60,920 nt of DNA, from positions 1 through 60,920 of the IMG/VR virus record IMGVR_UViG_3300017605_000625, one strand, 5' to 3'. This DNA comes from a virus. The translations under genes were made by a program, and so were the position numbers. Positions 32,009 to 39,459 of this stretch are shown piece after piece (positions within the stretch are counted from its first letter, which is position 1; each line of letters opens with the position of its first letter). The notes under the pieces were generated by a model. The model was not told where the DNA came from and made no database searches. It saw only the letters and a program-made list of their open reading frames with translations.

Positions 32009-32941
32009 ATGCAATTAGCTAAGTCTGCAATGCTTGTATCTGTTAGCATTGTAAACGGCGGATTGCTTGGCGAGCGCCGCGATAATCAGGCCAGTCTATT
32101 AGTCGAGAATACTTTTAGCGTGGCCCATCGTCGTACCAAGGCAAGCAAATACTTGATTGATCGAAAGCACAAATCGGTTAAGCGAGTGGTGGCCGCTTCA
32201 CAGCGCGTTCGCGAGGTAGTCTATCGTTATACCATGCCATGGGGCGATGATAAATCGCGCCTGTTGCCGGTAAAACTGGCCGAAACCTTTCGGCTTAAGA
32301 TCGAAACGGCAATCATGGAATTGCAAGAGGCCCGCGATAATTATATCCACGATTATCCGGCACTGGTAAGCGCCAGTGAGCGTGATCTGGGCGAGTTGTT
32401 TGATCGGTCGCAGTATCCAACTGTTGATCGCATCAAGGACCTGTTCACCACGAAAGTAACCTACTGGCCAATCCCAGAGAGCAATAATTTCGTGGCCGAA
32501 ATCTCAAATGAAGCTGCGAAAGAAGCTAAGGACAATATCGAGCGTGAAATCGAGCATCGTTTGCTGGAGGCCACCTATGATATGGTCAAACGGGCCAAGG
32601 AAGTGGTTTCGACCTATGTTACCAAGCTGGAGAAATTCAGAGTTGACGAGGACGGTACCCCAGAGACAAATTTCCGGGATAGCCTTGTGGACAGTGTAAG
32701 GGACACGGCGTTTCTAATTGAACGCATGAACCTGACGAATAATCCACAAATCAAAAAGGTGGTTCTTGATCTAACCCGGCTTTCCGGCTTTGCCGCGTAT
32801 CATTTGCGGCGAAGGCCAATGGTTCGGGAAAAAGCCCTAGCGGCTGGTCAGGAAATCCTAATGAACCTGACAATGCTGGACTTAAAAGATCAGGAAGTCT
32901 CCGATATGGTGGCAGATACAATAGATTTTATGGATACCTAA
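32009..32941 (+). CDS. DUF3150-like protein of a MoxR/VWA system
   Basis: A 310-residue helical protein. Its N-terminal region (SVSIVNGGLLGERRD, then WGDDKSRLLPVKLAETFR) and its place just upstream of a MoxR ATPase and a VWA protein match the DUF3150 family that accompanies these pairs. It likely serves as an adaptor or substrate for the ATPase. The ATG at 32009 follows GGAGGGAAA. Family call is moderately sure; role inferred from gene order. Confidence 0.65.
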   Translation: MQLAKSAMLVSVSIVNGGLLGERRDNQASLLVENTFSVAHRRTKASKYLIDRKHKSVKRVVAASQRVREVVYRYTMPWGDDKSRLLPVKLAETFRLKIETAIMELQEARDNYIHDYPALVSASERDLGELFDRSQYPTVDRIKDLFTTKVTYWPIPESNNFVAEISNEAAKEAKDNIEREIEHRLLEATYDMVKRAKEVVSTYVTKLEKFRVDEDGTPETNFRDSLVDSVRDTAFLIERMNLTNNPQIKKVVLDLTRLSGFAAYHLRRRPMVREKALAAGQEILMNLTMLDLKDQEVSDMVADTIDFMDT

Positions 32942-32995
32942 TGTTTCGACACTGGAGCTTGCGGGCTCCAGCACGAAGCATTTCAAATGTGCTTC
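32941..32995 (+). promoter_or_regulatory. Intercistronic RNA element E11, invaded by HNH gene
   Basis: ATGTTTCG/CGAAGCAT (32941-32948, 32974-32981), inner CTGGAGC/GCTCCAG (32952-32958, 32965-32971), alternative GCTTC (32991-32995). The stop codon of the antisense HNH gene (32983-32985) lies inside the second hairpin and no GAGAGGG follows. Confidence 0.55.
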
Positions 32996-33420
32996 CATCT
33001 ATTTCTAAGCTTAATATGATTAACGGATGCTTGAGAAATGCCAAACTTTTTAGCAATATCCCGTTGCTTACCACGCGCTTTTCTTATGGAGACAATCTGA
33101 TTTGCAGTAAGCTTTGAGTGCCCATTGTTTTCTCCAATATTTTTGGTTCCTCCTTCTTTTCTATTTTCGCGCGCTGTCACACATTTAACGTTGTCGGCTT
33201 TATATGGTCCCTTATCTCCATATCTAGCCATATGATATTGATTAGGTTTATTGCCCCTTAATTTAATCCAATCAGGCCCTAAATGATCTTCCCACCATTT
33301 GCGCCATTCCTCAAAGGAAAACTCAAATGGAATGTTTCTACGTCCCGCTCCAAATTTATGGCAAGCATAAAGATAGCGTTGCCATCCTATTTTGGTATAT
33401 CTGCTCCTATTTTTATGCAT
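32983..33420 (-). CDS. HNH-type homing endonuclease, antisense in early operon
   Basis: A 145-residue basic protein. EFSFEEWRKWWEDHLGPDW and YKADNVKCVTARENRKEG are the degenerate HNH-type core of phage endonucleases; the end LTANQIVSIRKARGKQRDIA plus FGISQASVNHIKLRNRW is a NUMOD-like helix-turn-helix. AAGGAG precedes the ATG at 33420. It is on the opposite strand to every neighbour and splits the DUF3150-MoxR pair. Confidence 0.75.
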   Translation of the reverse strand: MHKNRSRYTKIGWQRYLYACHKFGAGRRNIPFEFSFEEWRKWWEDHLGPDWIKLRGNKPNQYHMARYGDKGPYKADNVKCVTARENRKEGGTKNIGENNGHSKLTANQIVSIRKARGKQRDIAKKFGISQASVNHIKLRNRWKHI

Positions 33421-33439
33421 ACCTATCGCTCCTTGATTA

Positions 33440-33490
33440 CTCAATCAAGCTCATATATACCATATGAGTTTCATTGAGCAATCATGCTCA
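33440..33490 (+). promoter_or_regulatory. Intercistronic RNA element E12 before 33508
   Basis: CTCAAT/ATTGAG (33440-33445, 33473-33478) encloses CTCATAT/ATATGAG (33450-33456, 33462-33468); TGAGCA/TGCTCA (33475-33480, 33485-33490) is the alternative pair. AAGAGAGGGAAA follows. Confidence 0.55.
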
Positions 33491-33507
33491 GTAAGAGAGG
33501 GAAATGC

Positions 33508-34527
33508 ATGCTTAAATGTAAGATCACAAAATTGGCCGATACCATCTGGCCGCTTGTTCACGCCAACATTCCGGTTATGATCTATGGACCGACTGGCGTG
33601 GGCAAATCTACCGTGGTCAAAAATGACCTTGTTCCTCGCATTGAGCAGGAATTCGGCAGAACCACGGTGCATGATACCCGGCTTTCCACCAAGGATATCG
33701 TGGACGGTACGGGCATGCCCATTATCGACAAGGAAGAGCGCGCGACGTTTTGGACACGGCCAGCGTTTATTCCCCGCGATGATGGAGGAATGCATGTCAT
33801 GTTCTTTGACGAATTCGGGCATGCATCGGTTCAACTCCAGCAAATGGCATATTCGCTGGTTCTGGATCGCGGCTTGGGTGGCTTTCCGCTGCCCGAGAAA
33901 AACCGCGTTCTGCTTGCCAGCAATACCAGAACGGACGGCGGCGGCGATAACAAGATGCTAAAACCTCTTGAGAACCGCATGGCGCACGTTACGGTGGAAA
34001 ATGACGCCCCGGGCTTGATCGAAAAGATGAAGCAATGGGGATGGGATAGTCGTCTGGTCGCGTTCTTGACCTTAAGGCCGGGAGAAATCCACAACGTCTC
34101 CCAGACTGATCCCTCGTTTGCCACGCCGCGTTCATTGGAAATGCTCAATAAGGTCTTGAAAGACCTTCCGGTTGACGTGAAAAATACCACGCTGGAGAAT
34201 GTGTCTCAAGCGATTGCTGGCGATGGTTTTACCCGGCAGTTCATGACGTTTATCACAAATCTGGGCGCGAATTTGCCTAAGCTTCCTGAAATCTTGGCTA
34301 ATCCGGCCAAGGCCAAGGTGCCAAGCGACCCGCATTTCCAGTATGTGGTGGCGGCGGCGATTGCCAAGAATATCGACGCTAAAACCGCCACAAAGTTCTC
34401 CGAATATCTGGCAAGATTAATGCCGGATATCCGTTCAATGGCGGCACACGATGCCATTGCGCGGGATAGCTCGCTGGCTAATAACCAGCACTTGAAAGAG
34501 CTAATCTTGGAAGGGTCCGGCAAGTAA
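33508..34527 (+). CDS. MoxR-type AAA+ ATPase
   Basis: A 339-residue ATPase. Walker A GPTGVGKST (residues 27-35), Walker B HVMFFDEFG (about 96-104), sensor-1-type VLLASNTR and arginine-rich NRMAHV. The pre-sensor region with STKDIVDGTG is typical of MoxR/CbbQ ATPases that load or remodel partners with VWA proteins. Start at 33508 follows GAGAGGGAAA; the frame is open to 33484. It should act with the DUF3150 and VWA proteins around it as a remodelling complex. Confidence 0.85.
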   Translation: MLKCKITKLADTIWPLVHANIPVMIYGPTGVGKSTVVKNDLVPRIEQEFGRTTVHDTRLSTKDIVDGTGMPIIDKEERATFWTRPAFIPRDDGGMHVMFFDEFGHASVQLQQMAYSLVLDRGLGGFPLPEKNRVLLASNTRTDGGGDNKMLKPLENRMAHVTVENDAPGLIEKMKQWGWDSRLVAFLTLRPGEIHNVSQTDPSFATPRSLEMLNKVLKDLPVDVKNTTLENVSQAIAGDGFTRQFMTFITNLGANLPKLPEILANPAKAKVPSDPHFQYVVAAAIAKNIDAKTATKFSEYLARLMPDIRSMAAHDAIARDSSLANNQHLKELILEGSGK

Positions 34528-34584
34528 GCCTCTAAAGAACAAAACCCGGAGACCCCTCTGGGGGAGTTGGGATGATTGGCAAAG

Positions 34585-34676
34585 GGAATGCGGAGACCAC
34601 CGCATTCCTGATACTTTGCAAGACGTTTCCACTCTAGGCTGGTTCCAACCCAGTCTAGCAGGAAGCGCCTAGCTTC
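34585..34676 (+). promoter_or_regulatory. RNA element E13 with extra upstream hairpin
   Basis: First hairpin GGAATGCGG/CCGCATTCC (34585-34593, 34600-34608) inside GCAAAG/CTTTGC. Then CGTTTCC/GGAAGCG (34624-34630, 34661-34667), inner CTAGGCTGG/CCAGTCTAG (34634-34642, 34650-34658) and alternative GCTTC (34672-34676). AAGAGAGGGAG follows. Confidence 0.6.
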
Positions 34677-34696
34677 GAGAGACAAGAGAGGGAGAT

Positions 34697-35893
34697 ATGT
34701 GGAATTACTTCAAAACTACAGATGCAATGCGGCGCGTATTGATTGCCCGTGAGAAAATCGCACGGCGCAATCCGTTCTTCGCGAGCATTCTGTTCAATGC
34801 CAGACTGGTCGAAAGCGACAAGCACAAGACCATCTGGACGGACGGGATAAACGTCTATTTCAATCCGGAATATATCAAGGAAAACGATCCCTTTATCGAG
34901 GGCGATGTTCTGGAGTGCGTCATGCATGCCGCTATGCAGCATCTAGGGCGCAAGAAATATCGCGATAACGACAAGTGGAACGAAGCCTGCGACCTGTCAA
35001 TCCGGCCATTGGTGCATCAATACTTCAAACAGCACCCGCAATTGATGGCCCAAGACGGCAGGTATCCTGACAAGGCTGCCGAGGAAATCTATGAACTGCT
35101 GGAGCAACAAGAGCAAAAGCAGCAACGAAAACAAAAAGGCCAAGGCGGCAAAGGCAAGCCCGAGGGCGACGAGGAAGGCGAAGACGGTCAGGGCGAGCAA
35201 CCCGGAGGTATGGTCGATCCCGATCCGCAGGATCAGGAAGAGGCCGAGGCCGCTGGCAAGCAATGGGCCAGAGCCGTCTCCAACGCTATGGAGAAGGCTA
35301 CCAAGGCTGGCAATATGCCCGGCAATATCAAGCGTTTGGTGGAAGAGCTTCTTCCGGCAGAAAAGCTGAATTGGCGGGATATCATTCGGGATATGTCACG
35401 CGATGCCAAGAGCAAAGAAAGCCGTTCATGGTCTCGCGTTAATCGCAGGCGTTCCGGTCAGGACGAGGGTGAGCCTCCGATGCCCGGCAATGCCGATGAC
35501 AATATCTACAATCTGGTGATCTGCTTCGATGTTTCCGGCAGTGTTTCGCAAGAGATGCTTCGGAATATGAAGAGCGAAATCGCCAGCGTTATGGATCAAG
35601 ACCTGATCAATCAGGCAACTCTAATCGCAGTCGATACGCGACCGCAAAGCATAACCGTTGTCACCAATGGAGCCGAAGTCGCAGACTGGGTTCCGACTGG
35701 CGGCGGAGGAACGGACTTCCGTTCGGCAATGCAACTGATCAAGGAAGAGTATGGCCAGTCTATCGGCTTGCTGTTCCTGACTGATCTGGAGACTTCTAGC
35801 TTCGGTGAAGAGCCTTCATTTCCGGTTGTCTGGGTTAATTTTAGCCCGGGCAATGGTCAGAAAGCGCCGTATGGAAGAACAGTGGATTATTGA
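34697..35893 (+). CDS. DUF2201/VWA-like protein
   Basis: A 398-residue protein. N-terminal half is the DUF2201 metallopeptidase-like domain, but its expected HExxH motif reads MHAAMQHL, so zinc protease activity is probably lost. A Gln/Lys/Glu-rich linker (about 135-190) follows. The C-terminal half is a von Willebrand A domain with the MIDAS motif DVSGS (about residue 280), then GGGGTDF and FLTDLE. VWA proteins of this kind pair with MoxR ATPases. It sits 169 bases after the ATPase gene. Confidence 0.8.
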   Translation: MWNYFKTTDAMRRVLIAREKIARRNPFFASILFNARLVESDKHKTIWTDGINVYFNPEYIKENDPFIEGDVLECVMHAAMQHLGRKKYRDNDKWNEACDLSIRPLVHQYFKQHPQLMAQDGRYPDKAAEEIYELLEQQEQKQQRKQKGQGGKGKPEGDEEGEDGQGEQPGGMVDPDPQDQEEAEAAGKQWARAVSNAMEKATKAGNMPGNIKRLVEELLPAEKLNWRDIIRDMSRDAKSKESRSWSRVNRRRSGQDEGEPPMPGNADDNIYNLVICFDVSGSVSQEMLRNMKSEIASVMDQDLINQATLIAVDTRPQSITVVTNGAEVADWVPTGGGGTDFRSAMQLIKEEYGQSIGLLFLTDLETSSFGEEPSFPVVWVNFSPGNGQKAPYGRTVDY

Positions 35894-35894
35894 T

Positions 35895-36077
35895 ATGACG
35901 GCGAATGATTGGGAAACGCTGGCGCTGGTCATAAAAGACCAGCGCAATGCACCGCATCTTAACGAAACCGAAAGGGCAATTATAGATAATCTTGCCCTTC
36001 AAATTGTGCGTCAGCTAAAAACTATTCGCAGAAATGACAAATTTTTGCCGGAAGAATGGTTAGCATCCTGCCGTTGA
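35895..36077 (+). CDS. Small hypothetical protein (60 aa)
   Basis: MTANDWETLALVIKDQRNAP start; helical and acidic. Begins right after the VWA gene stop, so it is probably translated by coupling. Function unknown. Confidence 0.5.
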   Translation: MTANDWETLALVIKDQRNAPHLNETERAIIDNLALQIVRQLKTIRRNDKFLPEEWLASCR

Positions 36078-36128
36078 CGTTTCCACTCTAGGGCTTTCGA
36101 GCCCTAGCAGGAAGCGCCTTTGTGCTTC
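36078..36128 (+). promoter_or_regulatory. Intercistronic RNA element E14 before 36148
   Basis: CGTTTCC/GGAAGCG (36078-36084, 36110-36116), inner CTAGGGCT/AGCCCTAG (36088-36095, 36100-36107), alternative GAAGC/GCTTC (36124-36128). AAAGAGAGGGAA follows. Confidence 0.65.
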
Positions 36129-36147
36129 GCAGAAAGAGAGGGAATAA

Positions 36148-36456
36148 ATGACCGCGACAGTATCTAACCATCCGTCAGCCGGGAAACCAAAGTAAACGGA
36201 ACACGAAGTCCAAGTTATCATCGTGCATGAAAGCGTGGCAGAAAGCGTAATCTCCGATACCTATACGTTCGGAGCGCTCATTCTGTCTTGCTATGTCGGC
36301 TATCTCTTGGATAGCTCTGCCCTGCAATGGATCGCCGGACTGATGCTTATAACCGGAATAGTAACCCGGGGCATTAAGCAACTCAAACAAAACCGTTACA
36401 CCATTGCCGAAGCCCGGGCCAAGCTTGACGAACTGGAAGCAAAATTCAAGACTTGA
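36148..36456 (+). pseudogene. Membrane protein gene with in-frame stop at 36193
   Basis: GAGAGGGAATAA leads to ATG at 36148: MTATVSNHPSAGKPK, then TAA (36193-36195), then the same frame goes on TEHEVQVIIVHESVAESVIS through two membrane helices (GALILSCYVGYLLD, WIAGLMLITGIVTRG) to 36456. No good ribosome binding site precedes the inner ATG at 36223. So the gene is broken by one nonsense codon, or uses readthrough, reinitiation or a leader peptide. Confidence 0.6.
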
Positions 36457-36495
36457 CGTTCAAACACTGGAGCATACGTGCTCCAGCATTGAGCG
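36457..36495 (+). promoter_or_regulatory. Intercistronic RNA element E15 before 36519
   Basis: CGTTCA/TGAGCG (36457-36462, 36490-36495) with inner CTGGAGCA/TGCTCCAG. Strand 3 is missing; the binding site is AAAGGAG before a GTG start, not GAGAGGG. Last member of the array. Confidence 0.55.
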
Positions 36496-36518
36496 ACAAA
36501 GATAAAGGAGAATAAAAA

Positions 36519-36794
36519 GTGGCGTTCAAAATTGGCGACCGCGTAAGGATAGATGATTGCTGCGGGGATGAAAGATTTATCAGACAGGGGAAAGGCGAGG
36601 CCGGAACAATCCTGAGAGGCATTATCCCCGCCGGTTGGTATTATGTAAAATTTGATGGCGGGTATGGGAATAACTATCCGGGACATGCACTTATAAGTGC
36701 AGAACAACATCAACGCATGCCAGAGTTAGAATCAAATTTGGATGATATTATCCTTGGCAACGAGCTTTATGCCAAGCTGGAGGGACAAAAATGA
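36519..36794 (+). CDS. SH3-like small protein with weak C-terminal motif
   Basis: A 91-residue protein from a GTG start. MAFKIGDRVRIDDCCGDERF begins a KOW/SH3-like barrel; YYVKFDGGYGNNYPGHAL is its later strands. The end DDIILGNELYAKLE is a weak form of the shared motif. First member of a paralogous set. Function unknown. Confidence 0.6.
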   Translation: MAFKIGDRVRIDDCCGDERFIRQGKGEAGTILRGIIPAGWYYVKFDGGYGNNYPGHALISAEQHQRMPELESNLDDIILGNELYAKLEGQK

Positions 36795-37108
36795 GCAAAT
36801 TCAAAGTTGGCGATTTGGTTAAATGCGTAAACTATGACGATGTGACTGGTGAAAGACTGCTTCAATATGGTCGAGATGCCATACTAACGGTTACAGGGGT
36901 GTATCGCTCAAGTGATATTACCTTTATCCTTGTGAATGGAGGCCGCCAAGAAGATCATGACGGAGCATATTCCACCCGCTTTGTCTTGTCTGACCAAATG
37001 GATGCCATCGTCTTGTCTGACCAAATGGATGCCATCGTCTTGTCTGACCAAATGGATGCCATCGAATATGAAGAGACCATGGCCTTTGAGAAGCTAGTTA
37101 ATGGCTGA
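36791..37108 (+). CDS. SH3-like protein with triplicated 9-aa insert
   Basis: A 105-residue protein (FKVGDLVKCVNYDDVTGER). VLSDQMDAI is repeated three times in tandem at about residues 65-91, encoded by perfect 27-bp repeats. The end EYEETMAFEKL is the shared motif. ATGA overlap upstream; 15-base convergent overlap with terS. Confidence 0.65.
   Translation: MSKFKVGDLVKCVNYDDVTGERLLQYGRDAILTVTGVYRSSDITFILVNGGRQEDHDGAYSTRFVLSDQMDAIVLSDQMDAIVLSDQMDAIEYEETMAFEKLVNG
36983..37063. repeat. Three perfect 27-bp tandem repeats
   Basis: Units at 36983-37009, 37010-37036 and 37037-37063, each starting GTCTTGTCTGACC. In frame within the 36791 gene, so copy number can change without breaking the gene. 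Sequence identity of the copies suggests recent expansion. Confidence 0.95.
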
Positions 37109-37573
37109 CGGGTTGGGTGGGGCGATATCTTCGTCCCAACCCAAGTCGCGCATTTCTCTGGCGATAATCTCGCGTAGCTCTTCTTCGCTCTTGTTATCGA
37201 AGTCGCCCGGGCCACCAACTTCCTTGCGCTCAACAAACATGCGATGCATTTCCTTTCCCATAAGTTCGGCTGCTTTGAGCGCCGCTGGCACCTGCCCCAG
37301 CTTTCTGGCAAGCTCCCAGTCCTGAAATATCCGGTCGAGTATTTCCCTTCGCGACAACTCGCTCTTAGAGGCGCTGGACCGTAAAAGTTCGTCAATCCGA
37401 CGTAGGACTTGGGGATGACTTCGCTCCAGCCCGGCAGCGCCAACCGTTGGCTGCTTGGCTTTGTATCCTGCCTTGATGAAGGCTTCATTTTTTGGAATAC
37501 CGGCAGCAACATACTGAGCATAAAGCTCTTGCCGTGCTATTCTCAGGACGCCTCTCGCGGTGCCATTAGCCAT
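37094..37573 (-). CDS. Terminase small subunit
   Basis: A 159-residue protein. QELYAQYVAAGIPKNEAFIK and YKAKQPTVGAAGLERSHPQV are the N-terminal HTH region, and LDRIFQDWELARKLGQVPAA the conserved central helices of the terminase_2 small-subunit family. It recognises phage DNA and brings TerL. Unusually it stands alone on the minus strand about 26 kb from TerL, with its own operator-like site upstream. Confidence 0.82.
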   Translation of the reverse strand: MANGTARGVLRIARQELYAQYVAAGIPKNEAFIKAGYKAKQPTVGAAGLERSHPQVLRRIDELLRSSASKSELSRREILDRIFQDWELARKLGQVPAALKAAELMGKEMHRMFVERKEVGGPGDFDNKSEEELREIIAREMRDLGWDEDIAPPNPSAIN

Positions 37574-37593
37574 CTTGAATTTCCATAATTATG

Positions 37594-37606
37594 ACCCAAT
37601 TTGGGT
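37594..37606. promoter_or_regulatory. Operator-like palindrome before terS
   Basis: ACCCAATTTGGGT, a perfect palindrome around one central base. It lies between divergent starts of terS (37573) and the 37639 gene. Confidence 0.6.
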
Positions 37607-37638
37607 GTAACTCCTTGAACCGGAGGGAGACTAGCACA

Positions 37639-37911
37639 ATGGCGGAAGAGAGGCAAAAGGCGGCAGTTGGCGACTGGGTAAAATGCATATACGGCGGCAA
37701 TTACTATGATCAATTCCATGGCGGCGGCCTGTATCTGATAACCAACATTTACTATGATCATGAAACGCTCCGCTATTCCTTTGCTATGGACGACGCCGGT
37801 AGCTGCACTAATGGTTGGGTTGCCAGCTATTTTGTAGTCCATACGCCAATGTTGGAGGGCGCACAAGAATATGAAGATATCTTAGCTGCACAGGAAATCA
37901 TGGAGGGATAA
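37639..37911 (+). CDS. SH3-like protein with shared C-terminal motif
   Basis: A 90-residue protein. VGDWVKCIYGGNYYDQFHGG, then ITNIYYDHETLRYSFAMDDA; end EYEDILAAQEIMEG is nearly identical to the end of the next gene. GGAGGGAG precedes the ATG at 37639. Confidence 0.65.
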   Translation: MAEERQKAAVGDWVKCIYGGNYYDQFHGGGLYLITNIYYDHETLRYSFAMDDAGSCTNGWVASYFVVHTPMLEGAQEYEDILAAQEIMEG

Positions 37912-37916
37912 TAAAA

Positions 37917-38159
37917 ATGGATGTGGGCGATTGGGTAAGGTGTACCTTTAAGGGCGATGGTAGAGGCCAATTTCACGAAGGAGGGATATACCAAGTCACG
38001 GCGGTAGATAGCAATGAAATTTCGGTTGCCCACGATGATACTGGCAGACCTAATGGATGGAGCCACCGTTTCTTCGAGCTTGCATCATCACCGCCTACAT
38101 CAATGCCCGATGATGAATACAGAGAAATTATGGCAGCGCAGGAAATCATGGAGGGATAA
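37917..38159 (+). CDS. SH3-like protein with shared C-terminal motif (paralogue)
   Basis: An 80-residue paralogue of its upstream neighbour: VGDWVRCTFKGDGRGQFHEG, VAHDDTGRPNGWSHRF, end EYREIMAAQEIMEG. The pair looks like a tandem gene duplication. Confidence 0.65.
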   Translation: MDVGDWVRCTFKGDGRGQFHEGGIYQVTAVDSNEISVAHDDTGRPNGWSHRFFELASSPPTSMPDDEYREIMAAQEIMEG

Positions 38160-38163
38160 TAAA

Positions 38164-38400
38164 ATGGGCCAGCACACCGAGCGCCTCAGAGAGTTAATCA
38201 AAATCTTGCCGACTAAATCCTCCAAGGGATTTACGCCAGAGATAGCATCTATGTGCCTAGCACAGCTTGCCAATGGCGCTCTACAAGTCATTGCCGAGCT
38301 AGAAGAGCGCAATGAGGATTTGTGCAAAGAGATCGACAGAATGACCGAAATGATGGTCGAGAAGGGAGTGATCCCGGAATGGAAGCCCACGGATGGCTAG
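38164..38400 (+). CDS. Small coiled-coil protein (78 aa)
   Basis: MGQHTERLRELIKILPTKSS, then a long helix with heptads (VIAELEERNEDLCKEIDRMT). Start at 38164 follows GGAGGGATAATAAA. Lacks the shared motif. Function unknown. Confidence 0.5.
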   Translation: MGQHTERLRELIKILPTKSSKGFTPEIASMCLAQLANGALQVIAELEERNEDLCKEIDRMTEMMVEKGVIPEWKPTDG

Positions 38401-38701
38401 CACTAGCCAAAGAAAGGAAAGAGCGCGATGCGCCAATATCGTGCGCGACCGGCGCTATCTTGTCCAGCGCAAATTCATGGAATATTGCTCCAACCATAAG
38501 CCAACCCGGGATCAAATCCGTTCCCTAAATCGAGTTATGGATATTCTGAAAGACGTCGAATACGAAATTCAAAACCTAGAGCTTGCTGTAAAGCAGGAAG
38601 CTGAGCTTAAGGTAGAATACCCCGGAGACTTTTCCACAGAGGAAATGGAGTTAGCTCAGGCTATCATCGCAGAACAAGAACACAACCCATTCGAGGGATG
38701 A
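38393..38701 (+). CDS. Helical protein with shared C-terminal motif
   Basis: A 102-residue protein: basic helical N-terminus, coiled-coil-like middle (VMDILKDVEYEIQNLELAVK) and the C-terminal motif DFSTEEMELAQAIIAEQE. Function unknown. Confidence 0.6.
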   Translation: MASTSQRKERARCANIVRDRRYLVQRKFMEYCSNHKPTRDQIRSLNRVMDILKDVEYEIQNLELAVKQEAELKVEYPGDFSTEEMELAQAIIAEQEHNPFEG

Positions 38702-39243
38702 AATTGAGCGAACACAACAAAAACTTCAAGGTGGGAGACCGTGTAAGGATCATCTTAACCGGCTGTGAGGATAATGAATGCGGGCCGCATTTCGGGATGC
38801 TTGGCGTTATAAAAAACTTATCAGGGAACGGTTACAGCGTCGAGCGGGATGATCGCGCCGGACAGCCATTCATTCATTATGACGACCGTTGTCTTGAGCC
38901 GGAACAATGTTTCTTTCCAATGTATAAGCCGGAATTCGATCTTGAAGATATGGAACTAGCCGAGATTATTTTTCATATAGGAGACAAGGTAACAATAATC
39001 GCTCCCCATCCACCCAATGTCGAGAGCACGAAAATTCCTCCGGGCACGGAGGGTGAGGTTATCGGCATGAACTTTGACCGTACTCACACGCCAATTCATT
39101 ATCGCGTAAGATTTTCGTGCTGGACTTACGACTTCTACCCTAGCGATCTGGAGCCCGCCGACAACAAAGGCCCGCGCCTTAATCCAGAGATGGAATTGGA
39201 GGAAATCGAGGCGGCGGAAATAATTATGGAGGAATTGAAATGA
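38698..39243 (+). CDS. Tandem double SH3-like protein with two copies of the motif
   Basis: A 181-residue protein made of two units. Unit 1: FKVGDRVRIILTGCEDNECG to EFDLEDMELAEIIFH (about residue 95). Unit 2: HIGDKVTIIAPHPPNVESTK to EMELEEIEAAEIIMEELK at the end. Each unit equals one stand-alone SH3-plus-motif gene of this region, so this is an internal duplication or fusion of two genes. Confidence 0.7.
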   Translation: MKLSEHNKNFKVGDRVRIILTGCEDNECGPHFGMLGVIKNLSGNGYSVERDDRAGQPFIHYDDRCLEPEQCFFPMYKPEFDLEDMELAEIIFHIGDKVTIIAPHPPNVESTKIPPGTEGEVIGMNFDRTHTPIHYRVRFSCWTYDFYPSDLEPADNKGPRLNPEMELEEIEAAEIIMEELK

Positions 39244-39273
39244 GCGAGCGGAGTGAAGGGAAGGAGCTATCAC

Positions 39274-39459
39274 ATGAAGCTCAATGAGCTTCACACAAAT
39301 CTACTAGACGAGGCTTTGACGATGGACTCCACATTAGTCAATTCCCATGCCTATTGGATGGCCGAAGTGCTGGTAAAACTCAAGAGCGACCCGGCCTACA
39401 AAAAGCTTGGTTCTGGCTTGCGCGAAGAAATCGAAACAATCATAGCGGCGGTGGAATAA
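39274..39459 (+). CDS. Small hypothetical protein (61 aa)
   Basis: MKLNELHTNLLDEALTMDST start, helical. AAGGAG lies 7 bases before the ATG at 39274; a GTG at 39253 is weaker. TAATG overlap with the next gene. Function unknown. Confidence 0.55.
   Translation: MKLNELHTNLLDEALTMDSTLVNSHAYWMAEVLVKLKSDPAYKKLGSGLREEIETIIAAVE

Noticed and set aside
28531-36495. Intercistronic hairpins as Rho-independent terminators
   Set aside because: None of the typical elements has a T-run after the stem, and genes downstream are in the same direction with a ribosome site close by.
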